Under the pieces are notes generated by a model, which was not told where the DNA came from, did not search any database, and worked only from the letters and a program-made list of their open reading frames with translations. This document shows, one piece after another, positions 7,839 through 17,098 of a stretch of DNA of 49,086 nucleotides; the stretch's first letter is position 1; every line of letters starts with the position of its first letter. Source of the DNA: Desulfovibrio sp. ZJ369 (GTDB taxonomy: Bacteria; Desulfobacterota; Desulfovibrionia; Desulfovibrionales; Desulfovibrionaceae); assembly GCF_011039085.1 (NCBI RefSeq), contig NZ_JAAKEI010000018.1, forward strand, positions 1 through 49,086, in the 5' to 3' direction. The translations under genes and the position numbers were made by a program.

Positions 7839-8326
7839 AAGGGCAATTCCGGAGCGTTGAATTCGCCGCTTTTGCCGCCGCTTTTGTGCAGCAGGCGCAC
7901 CCGGCTGATCACTATGTCGCGCTGTATGGCCTTGCACATGTCATAGATGATGGCCGCGGCGGTCTGAGCGGCTACAATGGCCTCCATTTCCACGCCCGTG
8001 GCGCCCACGCTGCGGGCCTCGGCCTCAATGCGCACCTGGGGCGGCCTGTCGCGCACCTCAAAGCGGATATCGGCAAAGCTCAACTGCAGCGAATGGCAGA
8101 GGGGGATCAGTTCGTCCACGCGCTTGGCAGCCATGATCCCGCCGATTTTGGCGCAGGTCAGCACATCGCCCTTGGGCAGAGCGGCCTTTTGCAGCAGCTC
8201 CAGGGTGGCCGGCGCCAGTTCCACAATGGCTTCGGCAATGGCCACGCGCCTGCCTGGGGTCTTCCCGCCCACATCGACCATTGTCACAGTGCCCTGGGCA
8301 TCCAGATGCGAAAAGGAATGTTCCAT
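7835..8326 (-). CDS. moaC: Cyclic pyranopterin monophosphate synthase
   Basis: The 163-residue protein matches MoaC: MVDVGGK near the start, [18 protein letters not shown], the conserved IPLCHSL and GVEMEAIVA, and DMCKAIQ near the end. It completes the first step of molybdopterin synthesis after MoaA. ATG 8326 is favoured over ATG 8344 because AAGGAC lies 7-8 bases upstream of it. Its stop overlaps the lgt start. Molybdopterin or tungstopterin enzymes are common in sulfate reducers, so a moaC is expected. Confidence 0.93.
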   Translation of the reverse strand: MEHSFSHLDAQGTVTMVDVGGKTPGRRVAIAEAIVELAPATLELLQKAALPKGDVLTCAKIGGIMAAKRVDELIPLCHSLQLSFADIRFEVRDRPPQVRIEAEARSVGATGVEMEAIVAAQTAAAIIYDMCKAIQRDIVISRVRLLHKSGGKSGEFNAPELPL

Positions 8327-8353
8327 GCTGCGTCCTTGGATCATAGTGCTTTT

Positions 8354-8377
8354 AGAGCATTTTCAAAGTGAAAATGC
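8354..8377. repeat. Dispersed palindromic repeat (AGAGCATTTTC type), truncated
   Basis: GCATTTTC (8357-8364) and GAAAATGC (8370-8377) form an 8-bp stem with loop AAAGT. The left end is TAGAGCATTTTC as in the complete copies at 30812 and 32505, but the right end lacks TCTA. It lies 27 bases upstream of moaC. Confidence 0.65.
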
Positions 8378-8594
8378 CTGGCGCCGTGGGGCACGTTTGC
8401 CTGAGATTGCCCGCGCCTGTCGCCGACGCGCTTACGCGGGCGCAACGGATAAAACCGCCCCTGCTTCTTCGACGTGCCCCATGATGCGCGGGGTTCGGAG
8501 AAGCGTAGGGACATGCCGCATGGGCAGCGCAGTCTGTGTGATTTTTACAGCACATACTGTAGTTCGCGGCTTGAGGCAAGACCGTGGAAGGGGC

Positions 8595-9740
8595 CTAGCG
8601 CAGGCCCACCAGCCAGGGCCAGAACGACGGCGGCCGGGGAGGGCGCGGCGTCCCCCAGCGCGAATCGCGACCGCTGTCGGAAAAGCGCAGGCGTTCGCGC
8701 AGCAGCCGCGCTCCGCTCCCTGCCGCCTGTGGGGCGTTTTTGGGACGGAGGTCCGGGCTGTCGCCCTGTCCAAGTTCCACTTCCACCATGAGTTGAAAAG
8801 GGATATCCGCATGCGGGCGCATGGCCATGAGTTTTTGTACAAATTCCAGATTGCTGCCAAAGCGCAGATCATGGATTAAAAATTCGCGGGCGTGCTGCGC
8901 CGGGTCTTGCGGCCACTCCTCCCGGCGCAGGGGGGCGATGACCGGCAGCACGGCAAATTGCAAAAACGTCTCGCAGGTCACGGACTGGCGCGAAAGATCC
9001 GCTGCCAGAGCGTTGGGCACGGCCGTACAGGCGCGCTCCGGCGTGCGCGCCTGCCCCAGGGCATTGAGCCCTTGCTCGCGCACGTTTTTCCCCTTGGCGT
9101 TCTCTTCTTCAAAGAGCACCCGCCAGAAAAAGGGCGCCAATGCGTCCGGCAGCACGGTTACCCGGCTCACAAGCCGGTGTTCGGCCGCCAGGCGCGCTTC
9201 GGTCTGGGCCGTATGCCAGGCGTTGAGCCCCACGCCCAGGGCCGGGTATACGAAAATCCAGGCCAGGGCCAGGAGCATGAGCGCGCGCTTGGTGCGCCAG
9301 CGCCAGACAGCCCAGAGCAGGGGCAGCGTCAGCAGCAGATCGATGATAAAGATGCCGTTGAGGCGAACGCGCTCGTGCGAAAAGGGCAGAAAAATCATGG
9401 TGCCGTAGGTGGTCACCACGTCCAGCCAGATATGGAGCAGCACCAGGGCGCAGGCCAGGAGCCAGACCCGCGCGAAGCTCCAGCGCGCCGGCGTGGCCGC
9501 GCGCCAGAGAGGCCAGGAGCAGACGGCCAGAATCAGGCCCATGACCGGCAAGGCGGCGAGGGAATGGGTGATGCCCCTGTGCAGCAGGAGGAACTGCAGC
9601 GGGCCGGAGGCGAAAAGGATGTCCAAATCAGGCGAGGCGGCAACCAGAGCGGCCAGAGGCACGGCCCAGCGCGTGGCGGGGCGGCCCGGCAGAGCCAGCA
9701 TGGCCACGGCGCCGCTGGCGGCATGGGTGACGGGATCCAT
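8595..9740 (-). CDS. DUF457/YdjM-type membrane-bound metal-dependent hydrolase
   Basis: The 381-residue protein opens with MDPVTHAASG and has SPDLDIL and HRGITHSL, the His/Asp pattern of the DUF457 (YdjM, formerly LexA-regulated) membrane hydrolase family, then LHIWLDVVTTYGT and several hydrophobic segments within the first 190 residues. The C-terminal half is soluble and low in recognisable motifs. ATG 9740 begins 8 bases after the lipoprotein stop, so the two probably form an operon. The reaction is unknown for the family. Confidence 0.75.
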   Translation of the reverse strand: MDPVTHAASGAVAMLALPGRPATRWAVPLAALVAASPDLDILFASGPLQFLLLHRGITHSLAALPVMGLILAVCSWPLWRAATPARWSFARVWLLACALVLLHIWLDVVTTYGTMIFLPFSHERVRLNGIFIIDLLLTLPLLWAVWRWRTKRALMLLALAWIFVYPALGVGLNAWHTAQTEARLAAEHRLVSRVTVLPDALAPFFWRVLFEEENAKGKNVREQGLNALGQARTPERACTAVPNALAADLSRQSVTCETFLQFAVLPVIAPLRREEWPQDPAQHAREFLIHDLRFGSNLEFVQKLMAMRPHADIPFQLMVEVELGQGDSPDLRPKNAPQAAGSGARLLRERLRFSDSGRDSRWGTPRPPRPPSFWPWLVGLR

Positions 9741-9748
9741 GACGGGCG

Positions 9749-10075
9749 CTACTGCCTGAAGGGGCTGCGCTGCCTGGGAACCGCGCGATACGCCGGATCC
9801 TCTGGAGTGGGCTGGTCGCCGCGCAGACCGCTGAAGCGGCTCATCTGCCATTGCTGCATGCGGCTCATGACGTCCGGCCGGTTGACATGGTAGAGCATGC
9901 GCTGGGTATTGCTCATGCCGGTCATGGGGTAACGCAACTGATCCTCAGGGGCCATGCCCGGCGAGGCCGCGGCATACTCCGAGGAGGTGCCCGTCCCGAT
10001 GTCTTTGGGGCCGCAGGCGGCCAATGCAAAGACCGTCAGAAGGGCGAGACAGAGAGTCTTGGTGGCTGTATTCAT
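9749..10075 (-). CDS. Small secreted lipoprotein
   Basis: 108 residues with a typical lipoprotein signal: MNTATKTLCLALLTVFALAACG, Lys early, hydrophobic stretch and lipobox LAAC with Cys at position 21. The mature part is Met/Pro/Arg/Gln-rich, with PMTGMSNTQRMLYHVNRP, and has no domain I recognise. Lgt encoded about 2 kb away would modify it. The residue after Cys is Gly, giving no strong inner-membrane retention signal. The following gene starts 8 bases after its stop. Confidence 0.8.
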   Translation of the reverse strand: MNTATKTLCLALLTVFALAACGPKDIGTGTSSEYAAASPGMAPEDQLRYPMTGMSNTQRMLYHVNRPDVMSRMQQWQMSRFSGLRGDQPTPEDPAYRAVPRQRSPFRQ

Positions 10076-10242
10076 GCCGCCAGTATAGACATGAGCGCGC
10101 CAGGCCGCAAGGGGCGGCGCAACAACTCCGACGCTGCGAGGAATTCAGCTTTAAGATGATTTCAGTAAAAAATCCATTGTAATTTTACATGGTTGCAAAA
10201 GGAATTTCGCTCTAAAAATGAATCCTTCCAGAGCCAGGCATC

Positions 10243-10271
10243 TTGCCTTGCGCCCCGGCACAGTCTATAGA
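10243..10271 (+). promoter_or_regulatory. Candidate sigma-70 promoter of psd-pssA
   Basis: TTGCCT (10243-10248), 17-base spacer, TATAGA (10266-10271), about 60 bases upstream of the psd start, in the divergent region between psd and the lipoprotein gene. Each hexamer matches consensus at four of six positions. Confidence 0.4.
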
Positions 10272-10332
10272 TACACTTTCCATGTCATTGTACCGCCGCG
10301 CCGGACAGCGCGGCGCACCCACTGGAGTCATT

Positions 10333-10980
10333 ATGCGCCCCGCAAACTGCGGCATTACCCCCGAAGGCTGGCCTTGCATCGGCCTGACCGCGCTCTCGGC
10401 CCTGGTTTTCGCTTTTCTGGGCTGGAGTTGTTTGGCTTTGCTCCTGTTGGCGGCCTGCTGGTTCAGCATGCATTTTTTCCGCGATCCCGAACGCGTCGTG
10501 CCGCAGGGCGAAGGTCTGGCCGTGAGCCCGGCTGACGGGCGGATCATCCGCATTGAGCAGCGCCCGGATCCCTTTGATCCGAGCGGCGAGCCCAGGCAGT
10601 GCATCAGCATTTTCATGAATGTCTTCAACGTGCACGTCAACCGCTCGCCCGTGGAGTGCGTGGTGGAGGAAATCCGCTACTGGCCCGGAAAATTTTTCAA
10701 TGCCGCCATGGACAAGGCCGCCACGGACAACGAACGCTGCGCCTACCGCCTGCGCGGGGCTGACGGCCAGGTCTGGAGCATGGTGCAGATCGCGGGCCTT
10801 GTGGCGCGCCGCATCGTCTGCCGCGTGGCCGAAGGTGACGCGCTGGGCCGCGGCGAGCGTTACGGCATGATCCGTTTCGGCTCGCGAGTTGACCTTTATC
10901 TGCCGCAAGGCTATGCTGCGGCCGTGCAAATGGGCGAAGAAGTTTTTGCCGGGCAGAGCGTCCTTGCCCGGGCCCGGTAA
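10333..10980 (+). CDS. psd: Phosphatidylserine decarboxylase (short, archaeal/PSD-B type)
   Basis: The 215-residue proenzyme has one N-terminal hydrophobic hairpin (about 16-45), then FFRDPER, SPADGRI, the family motif [12 protein letters not shown], and a cleavage site FGS at 182-184: self-cleavage between Gly183 and Ser184 would create the pyruvoyl cofactor. It makes phosphatidylethanolamine. The standard LGST is FGSR here, as in other short forms. ATG 10333 follows GGAG (10324-10327). The next gene makes its substrate. Confidence 0.93.
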   Translation: MRPANCGITPEGWPCIGLTALSALVFAFLGWSCLALLLLAACWFSMHFFRDPERVVPQGEGLAVSPADGRIIRIEQRPDPFDPSGEPRQCISIFMNVFNVHVNRSPVECVVEEIRYWPGKFFNAAMDKAATDNERCAYRLRGADGQVWSMVQIAGLVARRIVCRVAEGDALGRGERYGMIRFGSRVDLYLPQGYAAAVQMGEEVFAGQSVLARAR

Positions 10981-11027
10981 GCCGCGCCCCGGCGTTGCGC
11001 CGCATGATGCGGCCGGTTTGGAAAAGC

Positions 11028-11783
11028 ATGGAAAAGAAAAAGCCGCATAAAGGGGTCTACCTCCTGCCCAACATGATCACGACGCTGAGCATGTTTCTCG
11101 GCTTTTTGTCGATGGTCTGGGCAGTGCAGGGCCGTTTTGAAGCCGCGGGCATGGCCATCCTGCTTTCGGCGCTTATGGACGGTCTGGACGGCAAGGTGGC
11201 CCGCCTGACCAACACGGCCAGCGAATTTGGCGTGCAGTACGACTCCCTTGCGGATCTTGTGGCTTTCGGCCTTGCCCCGGCCATGCTGCTCTGGCAATGG
11301 CAACTGGAGGCCTTCGGCCGCCTGGGCGTGGCCGCGGCCTTCATTTATGCGGCCTGCGGGGCTTTGCGCCTGGCGCGCTTCAATGTCAGCACTGCTGCCG
11401 TGGGCAAGCGTTTCTTCATCGGTCTGCCGATCCCCGCAGGGGGCTGCACGGTGGTGACTTTTGTCTTTTTCGCCTCGCTGTTCCCCGGCTTTCTGCAGCC
11501 GCTGACTGCCTATCTGGCGCTGCTGCTGGCTGTGGGCGCAGGCATTTTGATGGTCAGCCGGGTGCGTTACTTTTCCTTTAAGGAATATGATTTTCTGCGT
11601 GCCCATCCCATCCGTACCATGATCGCCTTTTTGTTCATCCTCGCGTTGGTGGTTTCGCTGCCCCGGCTCATGGGCTTTGTGCTCTGCGCTTTGTACATCG
11701 CAGGCGGCCTTGTTTACACCTTTGTGATGCTCCCCCGCCGCAATCGTCAGTTGCTACGCGCCCTGTCGCCGCAAAGCGAGTAA
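11028..11783 (+). CDS. pssA: CDP-diacylglycerol-serine O-phosphatidyltransferase
   Basis: The 251-residue multi-pass protein has the CDP-alcohol phosphatidyltransferase motif, read as DGLDGKVARL then SEFGVQYDSLADL (D-G-x2-A-R-x8-G-x3-D-x3-D), with about seven hydrophobic helices after it. It condenses CDP-diacylglycerol with serine; psd 48 bases upstream decarboxylates the product. I chose ATG 11028 (GGAAAAG before it); ATG 11004 is an alternative. The Lys-rich tail-end start MEKKKPHKGVYLLPN is typical of the type II enzyme. Confidence 0.9.
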   Translation: MEKKKPHKGVYLLPNMITTLSMFLGFLSMVWAVQGRFEAAGMAILLSALMDGLDGKVARLTNTASEFGVQYDSLADLVAFGLAPAMLLWQWQLEAFGRLGVAAAFIYAACGALRLARFNVSTAAVGKRFFIGLPIPAGGCTVVTFVFFASLFPGFLQPLTAYLALLLAVGAGILMVSRVRYFSFKEYDFLRAHPIRTMIAFLFILALVVSLPRLMGFVLCALYIAGGLVYTFVMLPRRNRQLLRALSPQSE

Positions 11784-11785
11784 GG

Positions 11786-11863
11786 TTGCGTAACGGCCCG
11801 CCGCCTTTCGGGCGGAAAGACGCGCTCCCCGGACAGCCGCCCTTTACGGTGGCCGTTACGCAA
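11786..11863 (+). promoter_or_regulatory. Structured leader with a 13-bp inverted repeat upstream of leuA
   Basis: TTGCGTAACGGCC (11786-11798) is perfectly repeated inverted as GGCCGTTACGCAA (11851-11863). A small hairpin CCGCC/GGCGG lies inside (11801-11815). The outer repeat begins 2 bases after the pssA stop. A weak promoter-like pair TTTACG (11843-11848) and TATATC (11866-11871), 17 apart, overlaps the right arm, so the repeat could be an operator or a transcript stem. No T-box antiterminator sequence and no convincing leucine-rich leader peptide is visible. Confidence 0.45.
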
Positions 11864-12052
11864 GATATATCCACTCGTTGCCGTTGGGTTCAGGCTTTTT
11901 GGCGCAGGGGCTCCCATGAGGCGGCCGCGTCCGTGCCTCAGGCGTTTGCGCTGCCGGTGGTCGGGCATTTTGAAAGGGAAAGCGCTGCGGCGGTTCCCTT
12001 GACAGCAACCGTGTTTGTACGGGGGAGCGGCATCAGACCAGAGGAGATCGTC

Positions 12053-13600
12053 ATGCATAACCGCGTCTACTTTTTCGACACTACCTTGCGCGACGGCGAG
12101 CAATCGCCCGGCGCCACCATGAATTTACAGGAAAAACTGCGCCTTGCGCATCAACTGGAAGTGCTGGGCGTGGATATTATGGAGGCGGGCTTTCCTGCCT
12201 CCAGCCCCGGCGATTTTGAAGCCGTGCGGGCCATTGCCGCGCAGGCCGGGGATATACAGGTGGCCGGTTTGGCCCGCTGCGTGGAAAACGATATCGACCG
12301 TTGCTGGGACGCCGTGAAAATCGCCCGCAATCCGCGCATTCACATTTTCTTGTCCACCTCGCCCCTGCACATGAAGCACAAACTGCGCAAGGAGCCGGAA
12401 GAGGTGCTCAAAATGGCGGTGGCCGGGATCCGGCGCTGCGCTGCCTACACGGATAACGTGGAATTTTCCGCCGAGGATTTCTCGCGCTCCGAGCGCGACT
12501 TCCTCTGCCGCATCGTGGAGGCCGCCATCAAGGCCGGGGCCACCACCATCAACCTGCCGGACACCGTGGGCTACGCCCAGCCTGAGGAATTCGCCGCGCT
12601 CGTGGACTATGTGATCAAAAATACGCCCAACAGCGACAAGGCGGTTTTCAGCGTGCACTGTCATGACGATCTGGGCCTTGGGGTGGCCAATACCCTGGCT
12701 GCCCTCAAAGTGGGCGTGCGCCAGGCCGAAGTGACGCTCAGCGGCATCGGCGAGCGCGCGGGCAACGCCTCGCTGGAAGAGGTCGTCATGGCCTTGAGCG
12801 TGCGCCGCGATTACTACGCTCTGGAGCACAACATCAAGACCGAGCAGCTCTATCCCTCCTGCCGCCTGCTTTCCATGATCATCGGCCAGCCCATTCCCAA
12901 CAACAAGGCCGTGGTGGGCGCCAACGCCTTTGCGCACGAATCCGGCATTCATCAGGACGGGATGCTCAAGAACCGCGAAACCTACGAGATCATGACCCCG
13001 CAGTCCGTGGGCCGCAGCGCCAGCAGTCTGGTCATCGGCAAGCACTCGGGCCGCAATGCTGTGCGCAACAAGTTCGAGAGCATGGGGTACAAGCTGGACG
13101 AGGAACAGCTCAATCTGGTCTTTGAGGCCGTGAAGCAACTGGCGGATCGCAAAAAAACCCTGCATGACGACGACCTCATGGCCCTCATCCAGCAGGAGAT
13201 TTACCGTATTCCGGATCGCCTGCGCCTGCGCCATGTGAGCGTGCAGAGCTCGGATGCCGGAGGCGTGCCGCCCACGGCCGCGGTGCTCATGGATGTGGAC
13301 GGCATGGAAAAGAGCGGCGCGGGTTTCGGCGTGGGGCCGGTGGACGCGCTCTTCAACGTGATCGCTGACATTGTGGGCCGCGAGCCCGAACTGGAGCAAT
13401 ACGCCATCAATGCGATCACCGGCGGCACGGACGCTCTCGGCGAAGTAACCGTTCGGATCAGGGAAAAGGCGTATTCCGCCGTGGGCCGGGGCACGCACCC
13501 GGATATTTTCGTGGCCAGCGCCAAGGCCTATGTGGACGCGCTGAACCATCTGGCCAAGAGAGAGGAGGAAGGCGCGCGCCTCCACTGCCAGCATGATTAG
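12053..13600 (+). CDS. leuA: 2-isopropylmalate synthase
   Basis: A 515-residue enzyme with the DRE-TIM barrel signature: FFDTTLRDGEQSPGA at the start, the HCHDDLGLGVANTLAA metal-binding region, GIGERAGNASLEEVVM, and the C-terminal leucine-binding LeuA dimer domain (about 385-510). It joins acetyl-CoA to 2-oxoisovalerate, the committed step of leucine synthesis, and leucine normally inhibits it through the C-terminal domain. ATG 12053 has GAGGAG at 12041-12046; an upstream extension of the frame is not protein-like. First gene of leuACDB. Confidence 0.96.
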   Translation: MHNRVYFFDTTLRDGEQSPGATMNLQEKLRLAHQLEVLGVDIMEAGFPASSPGDFEAVRAIAAQAGDIQVAGLARCVENDIDRCWDAVKIARNPRIHIFLSTSPLHMKHKLRKEPEEVLKMAVAGIRRCAAYTDNVEFSAEDFSRSERDFLCRIVEAAIKAGATTINLPDTVGYAQPEEFAALVDYVIKNTPNSDKAVFSVHCHDDLGLGVANTLAALKVGVRQAEVTLSGIGERAGNASLEEVVMALSVRRDYYALEHNIKTEQLYPSCRLLSMIIGQPIPNNKAVVGANAFAHESGIHQDGMLKNRETYEIMTPQSVGRSASSLVIGKHSGRNAVRNKFESMGYKLDEEQLNLVFEAVKQLADRKKTLHDDDLMALIQQEIYRIPDRLRLRHVSVQSSDAGGVPPTAAVLMDVDGMEKSGAGFGVGPVDALFNVIADIVGREPELEQYAINAITGGTDALGEVTVRIREKAYSAVGRGTHPDIFVASAKAYVDALNHLAKREEEGARLHCQHD

Positions 13601-13674
13601 CGGGCGTCTATTGTCTTCCGGGCTGCGTCAGGCTGCGCTGCCCGCTCAGATGTATATTTGTAAGGAGTTTGAAC

Positions 13675-14949
13675 ATGCCTCAGACGCTTGCGCAGAAGAT
13701 TCTGCAGGCTCATACCGACGACACCGTGGAGCGCGACGGCCAGATTGTCCAATGCCGGGTTTCTCTGGTGCTGGCCAACGACATCACCGGGCCGCTGGCC
13801 ATCAAGTCTTTTCGCGGCATGGGGGCGAAACGGGTTTTCGACAAGGATAAAATCGCCCTGGTCATGGATCATTTCACGCCCCAGAAAGACATTGATTCGG
13901 CCAATCAGGTGCTGATCAGCCGCGCCTTCGCCCAGGAGCAGAACATTACCCACTATTACGAGGGAGGCGACTGCGGCGTGGAGCACACGCTGCTGCCTGA
14001 ACAGGGCCTGGTGGGGCCGGGCGATCTGGTCATCGGCGCGGACAGCCACACCTGCACCTATGGCGGCATCGGAGCTTTTGCCACGGGCATGGGCTCCACG
14101 GACATTGCGGCGGCCATGGCTTTGGGCGAAACCTGGCTCAAGGTGCCCCCCACCATCCGGGTCAATTTCACGGGCGTCATGCCCCGCTGGTTGCGCGCCA
14201 AGGATCTTATACTTTTGCTGATCGGAACCATCGGCGTGGACGGAGCCTTGTACAAGGCCCTGGAATTCGGCGGCCCGGTCATTGACGCCCTGCCCGTGGA
14301 AGGCCGCCTGACCATGGCCAACATGGCCATTGAGGCTGGCGGCAAGGTGGGATTGTTCGCTGTGGACGCCCAGACCCGCGCCTATTGCGCCGAGCACGGC
14401 CACGATCCCAACCATCCGGGTTTGATCCGGGATCTGGCCGCGGATGCGGGCGCGGCATATGAGCGCGTGCTGGACATTGACGTCACCGGCCAGGAGCCTG
14501 TGGTGGCCTGCCCGCATCTGCCGTCCAACGTCCGGCCCGTGTCCGAGGTCAGGGATACGCCTGTCCAGCAGGTGGTCATCGGCTCCTGCACCAACGGGCG
14601 GATCAGCGACATGCGCGACGCGGCGGAAGTGCTGCGCGGCCGCAAGGTGGACAAAAAGGTGCGCTGCATCGTGCTGCCCTCCACCCCCACGGTCTGGAAG
14701 CAATGCCTCAAGGAAGGCCTGATGGAAGTGTTCATGGATGCGGGCTGCATTGTGGGCCCGTGCACCTGCGGGCCCTGCCTGGGCGGCCATACGGGCATTC
14801 TGGGCGACGGCGAGCGCGCGGTGACCACCACCAACCGCAACTTCAAGGGCCGCATGGGCAGCCTCTCTTCCGAAGTCTACCTGGCCGGGCCGCTGGTGGC
14901 GGCGGCCAGCGCCGTGGCCGGCAGGATCGCTTCCCCGGACGCGCTGTAA
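13675..14949 (+). CDS. leuC: 3-isopropylmalate dehydratase large subunit
   Basis: The 424-residue aconitase-family protein is the shorter (LeuC type 2/HacA-like) form. The 4Fe-4S ligands are Cys305 in GSCTNGR and the Cys pair of PCTCGPCLGG (two of 363, 365 and 368). GADSHTCTYGGIGAFATGMG supplies substrate-binding residues. With LeuD it isomerises 2- to 3-isopropylmalate. ATG 13675 follows AAGGAG at 13662-13667; a TTG two codons upstream is in frame but poorly placed. Confidence 0.96.
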   Translation: MPQTLAQKILQAHTDDTVERDGQIVQCRVSLVLANDITGPLAIKSFRGMGAKRVFDKDKIALVMDHFTPQKDIDSANQVLISRAFAQEQNITHYYEGGDCGVEHTLLPEQGLVGPGDLVIGADSHTCTYGGIGAFATGMGSTDIAAAMALGETWLKVPPTIRVNFTGVMPRWLRAKDLILLLIGTIGVDGALYKALEFGGPVIDALPVEGRLTMANMAIEAGGKVGLFAVDAQTRAYCAEHGHDPNHPGLIRDLAADAGAAYERVLDIDVTGQEPVVACPHLPSNVRPVSEVRDTPVQQVVIGSCTNGRISDMRDAAEVLRGRKVDKKVRCIVLPSTPTVWKQCLKEGLMEVFMDAGCIVGPCTCGPCLGGHTGILGDGERAVTTTNRNFKGRMGSLSSEVYLAGPLVAAASAVAGRIASPDAL

Positions 14950-15097
14950 GGCCGGATGGGAGCAGGGGCCAGGGCAGACGCAGCGCATGCGGCAGCCCTG
15001 AAGCAGGGGCGCAGTGCAGGAAAAATTTCGGGAAAGATGCGGGCCAGGGGAGGGAAAAGGCTTTCCTGCCCCGGTATTTCCGCCGGAGGAATCACAT

Positions 15098-15598
15098 ATG
15101 GAGTACAAGGGCAAGGCCCACAAAGTGGGCGAACATATCGACACGGACGCGATTATCCCGGCGCGCTTTCTGGTCACCAGCGACGCCGCGACATTGGGCG
15201 AAAAATGCATGTCCGGACTGGACCCGGAGTGGGTCAAACGGGTGCGGCCGGGCGACATTCTGGTGGCCGGGCGCAACTTTGGCTGCGGCTCCTCGCGGGA
15301 GCACGCGCCCATTGCCATTCTGGGCGCGGGCATGCCCGTGGTCATCGGGCACAGCTTTGCGCGCATTTTTTACCGCAACGCCTTTAACATGGGCCTCTTG
15401 CTCATGGAAGTGGGCGACGAGGTGGACAAAATCCGGGACGGCGACGAACTGGAAATCGACGCGGCCACGGGCCGCATCCACGATCTGACCAACGGCGCGG
15501 AAATCGTCTGCCCGCCCCTGCCCAAATCCATGGCCGCCATTCTGGCCAGGGGGGGCCTGGTAGGCTATGTAAAGGAGCGCCTGGGAGACGGGCGCTAG
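15098..15598 (+). CDS. leuD: 3-isopropylmalate dehydratase small subunit
   Basis: A 166-residue swivelling-domain partner of LeuC, of the short archaeal/clostridial type: [28 protein letters not shown] (the family hallmark) and [18 protein letters not shown] 15098 follows GGAGGA (15084-15089). It lies 148 bases after leuC and 213 before leuB; these rather long gaps hold no gene I can support. Confidence 0.96.
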   Translation: MEYKGKAHKVGEHIDTDAIIPARFLVTSDAATLGEKCMSGLDPEWVKRVRPGDILVAGRNFGCGSSREHAPIAILGAGMPVVIGHSFARIFYRNAFNMGLLLMEVGDEVDKIRDGDELEIDAATGRIHDLTNGAEIVCPPLPKSMAAILARGGLVGYVKERLGDGR

Positions 15599-15811
15599 CG
15601 CCTTTTGCTTCCCGGCCTGCCTATGCGCCTGTTTTGCCCAGGGCTCACGGCCTGTGCTGCTGCATCCGTATGCAGGCGCGCCGCCAGGGGCAGCGGCAAG
15701 CGTGTTTGGCCTGTGGGGCGTCTGCCTGGCGGAGATTGCGCGGTTGCCGGCTGTTGCCGGTCATGCGCGCGGAACAACGTGGAGTACCTGAAAAAGTTAA
15801 GGAAATGACAT

Positions 15812-16885
15812 ATGCATAAGACCATCTGCCTCTTGCCCGGCGACGGCATCGGCCCGGAGATTCTGACCCAGGGAGCCTGCGTGCTGGCGGCCACGGCGCA
15901 AAAATTCGGCCACATCTTTGATTTTGAGGAAGCCCTGATCGGCGGCGCGGCCGTGGACGCCACGGGCGAACCCTTGCCCGCCGAAACCGTGGAGAAATGC
16001 CGCAAGGCGGATGCGGTCTATCTCAGCGCGGTGGGCGGCCCCAAGTGGGATGCCGTGCCGCCGGAAAAACGGCCGGAAAAAGGCCTTTTGGGCATCCGCA
16101 AGGCTCTGGGGCTTTTCGCCAATCTGCGCCCGGCCCTGCTGCTGCCGGAACTGGCCGGAGCCTGCCTGCTGCGGCCGGACGTGGCGGCCAGGGGCCTTGA
16201 TCTCATTGTGGTGCGCGAGCTCACGGGCGACATTTATTTCGGCGAGCCGCGCGGTCTGGAAACGCGCGACGGCCTGCGCACGGGCTTCAACACTATGATT
16301 TATACGGAAGAGGAAATCCGCCGTATCGCGGTGGTGGCCTTTGAGACCGCGCGCAAGCGCCGCAAAAAGGTCTGCTCCGTGGAAAAGAGCAATGTGCTGG
16401 AAACCTCGCGGCTCTGGAAGGAAGTGGTGCTCGAAACCCACAGGGAGTACGCCGACGTGGAGCTTTCGCACCTGTATGTGGACAATGCGGCCATGCAACT
16501 GGTGCGCGATCCCTCGCAGTTCGACGTTATCCTGACCGGCAATATCTTCGGGGATATCCTTTCCGACGAGGCCTCGGTGATCACCGGCTCCCTGGGTATG
16601 CTCCCCTCGGCCTCACTGGGCGCTTCCGGGCCCGGGCTCTTTGAGCCTGTCCACGGTTCCGCGCCGGATATCGCCGGGCAGGACAAGGCCAATCCTCTGG
16701 CGACGATTCTGTCCGGGGCCATGCTCCTGCGCCTGGGTTTTGGACTGAGCGCCGAAGCTGACTGCATTGAAGCGGCCGTGCGCCGGACCCTGGCCGACGG
16801 CTACCGCACCGGCGACATCATGGAAGCGGGCAAAACTCTGGTGGGCTGTGAGGAAATGGGGCGCAAAGTCCTGGAGCGGCTGTAA
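15812..16885 (+). CDS. leuB: 3-isopropylmalate dehydrogenase
   Basis: The 357-residue decarboxylating dehydrogenase has [11 protein letters not shown] at the N-terminus, [15 protein letters not shown], the Lys-containing [14 protein letters not shown], and [13 protein letters not shown] followed by [13 protein letters not shown], which bind NAD and metal. It produces 2-oxo-4-methylpentanoate for leucine. AAGGAA precedes ATG 15812. A dispersed palindrome 11 bases after the stop probably ends the operon transcript or at least folds in its 3' end. Confidence 0.96.
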   Translation: MHKTICLLPGDGIGPEILTQGACVLAATAQKFGHIFDFEEALIGGAAVDATGEPLPAETVEKCRKADAVYLSAVGGPKWDAVPPEKRPEKGLLGIRKALGLFANLRPALLLPELAGACLLRPDVAARGLDLIVVRELTGDIYFGEPRGLETRDGLRTGFNTMIYTEEEIRRIAVVAFETARKRRKKVCSVEKSNVLETSRLWKEVVLETHREYADVELSHLYVDNAAMQLVRDPSQFDVILTGNIFGDILSDEASVITGSLGMLPSASLGASGPGLFEPVHGSAPDIAGQDKANPLATILSGAMLLRLGFGLSAEADCIEAAVRRTLADGYRTGDIMEAGKTLVGCEEMGRKVLERL

Positions 16886-16896
16886 GCCTGCGCCGT

Positions 16897-16943
16897 AGAG
16901 CATTTTTTGATTGAACATATTCATTTTCAATCAAAAATGCTCT
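16897..16943. repeat. Complete dispersed palindrome (MITE-like), 47 bp
   Basis: Arms AGAGCATTTTTTGATTG (16897-16913) and CAATCAAAAATGCTCT (16928-16943) pair over 16 bp with one bulged T; TA flanks both sides. The loop AACATATTCATTTT recurs in the copy at 25762. There is no T-run, so it is a weak terminator at best, although it lies directly after leuB. Confidence 0.85.
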
Positions 16944-17062
16944 AATGAGGGCTGAACTTGGCTGCTTTCATGAGCAAAACGCTCCCCTCTATCTTCTCAA
17001 CGGCGCAAAGGATATTTTTTTCGCCTTGATCGAAAATTTTTATGATTTCCCGGACTGGCGTC
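16944..17062. other. Non-coding spacer with a repeat fragment
   Basis: Contains TTTCATGAGCAAAACGCTCC (16966-16985), an arm found again at 34189-34208 and, in reverse, at 39142 and 45379. The rest is AT-rich relative to the genes, with no ribosome-binding site. A 77-codon frame through it (16945-17178) crosses the terminator and is not convincing. Confidence 0.5.
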
Positions 17063-17092
17063 TTGACAAGTTCACTGCGTCTGAGCTACGAA
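17063..17092 (+). promoter_or_regulatory. Candidate sigma-70 promoter ahead of the rimP leader
   Basis: A perfect -35 TTGACA (17063-17068), then 18 bases, then TACGAA (17087-17092). A transcript would begin near 17099 and meet a terminator at 17163-17192, before rimP. Confidence 0.5.
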
Positions 17093-17098
17093 AAACAA

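Noticed and set aside
11916..12002. A 28-codon leader peptide before leuA
   Set aside because: Only four scattered Leu codons in an Arg-rich frame, no ribosome-binding site and no matching alternative stems.
12125..13594. A 489-codon minus-strand frame opposite leuA
   Set aside because: Same cause: a frame opened by high GC against a certain gene; its sequence is His/Gly-rich without domains.
15605..15811. Small frames between leuD and leuB
   Set aside because: Arg/Cys-rich, two phases equally open, and no convincing start; typical high-GC noise.
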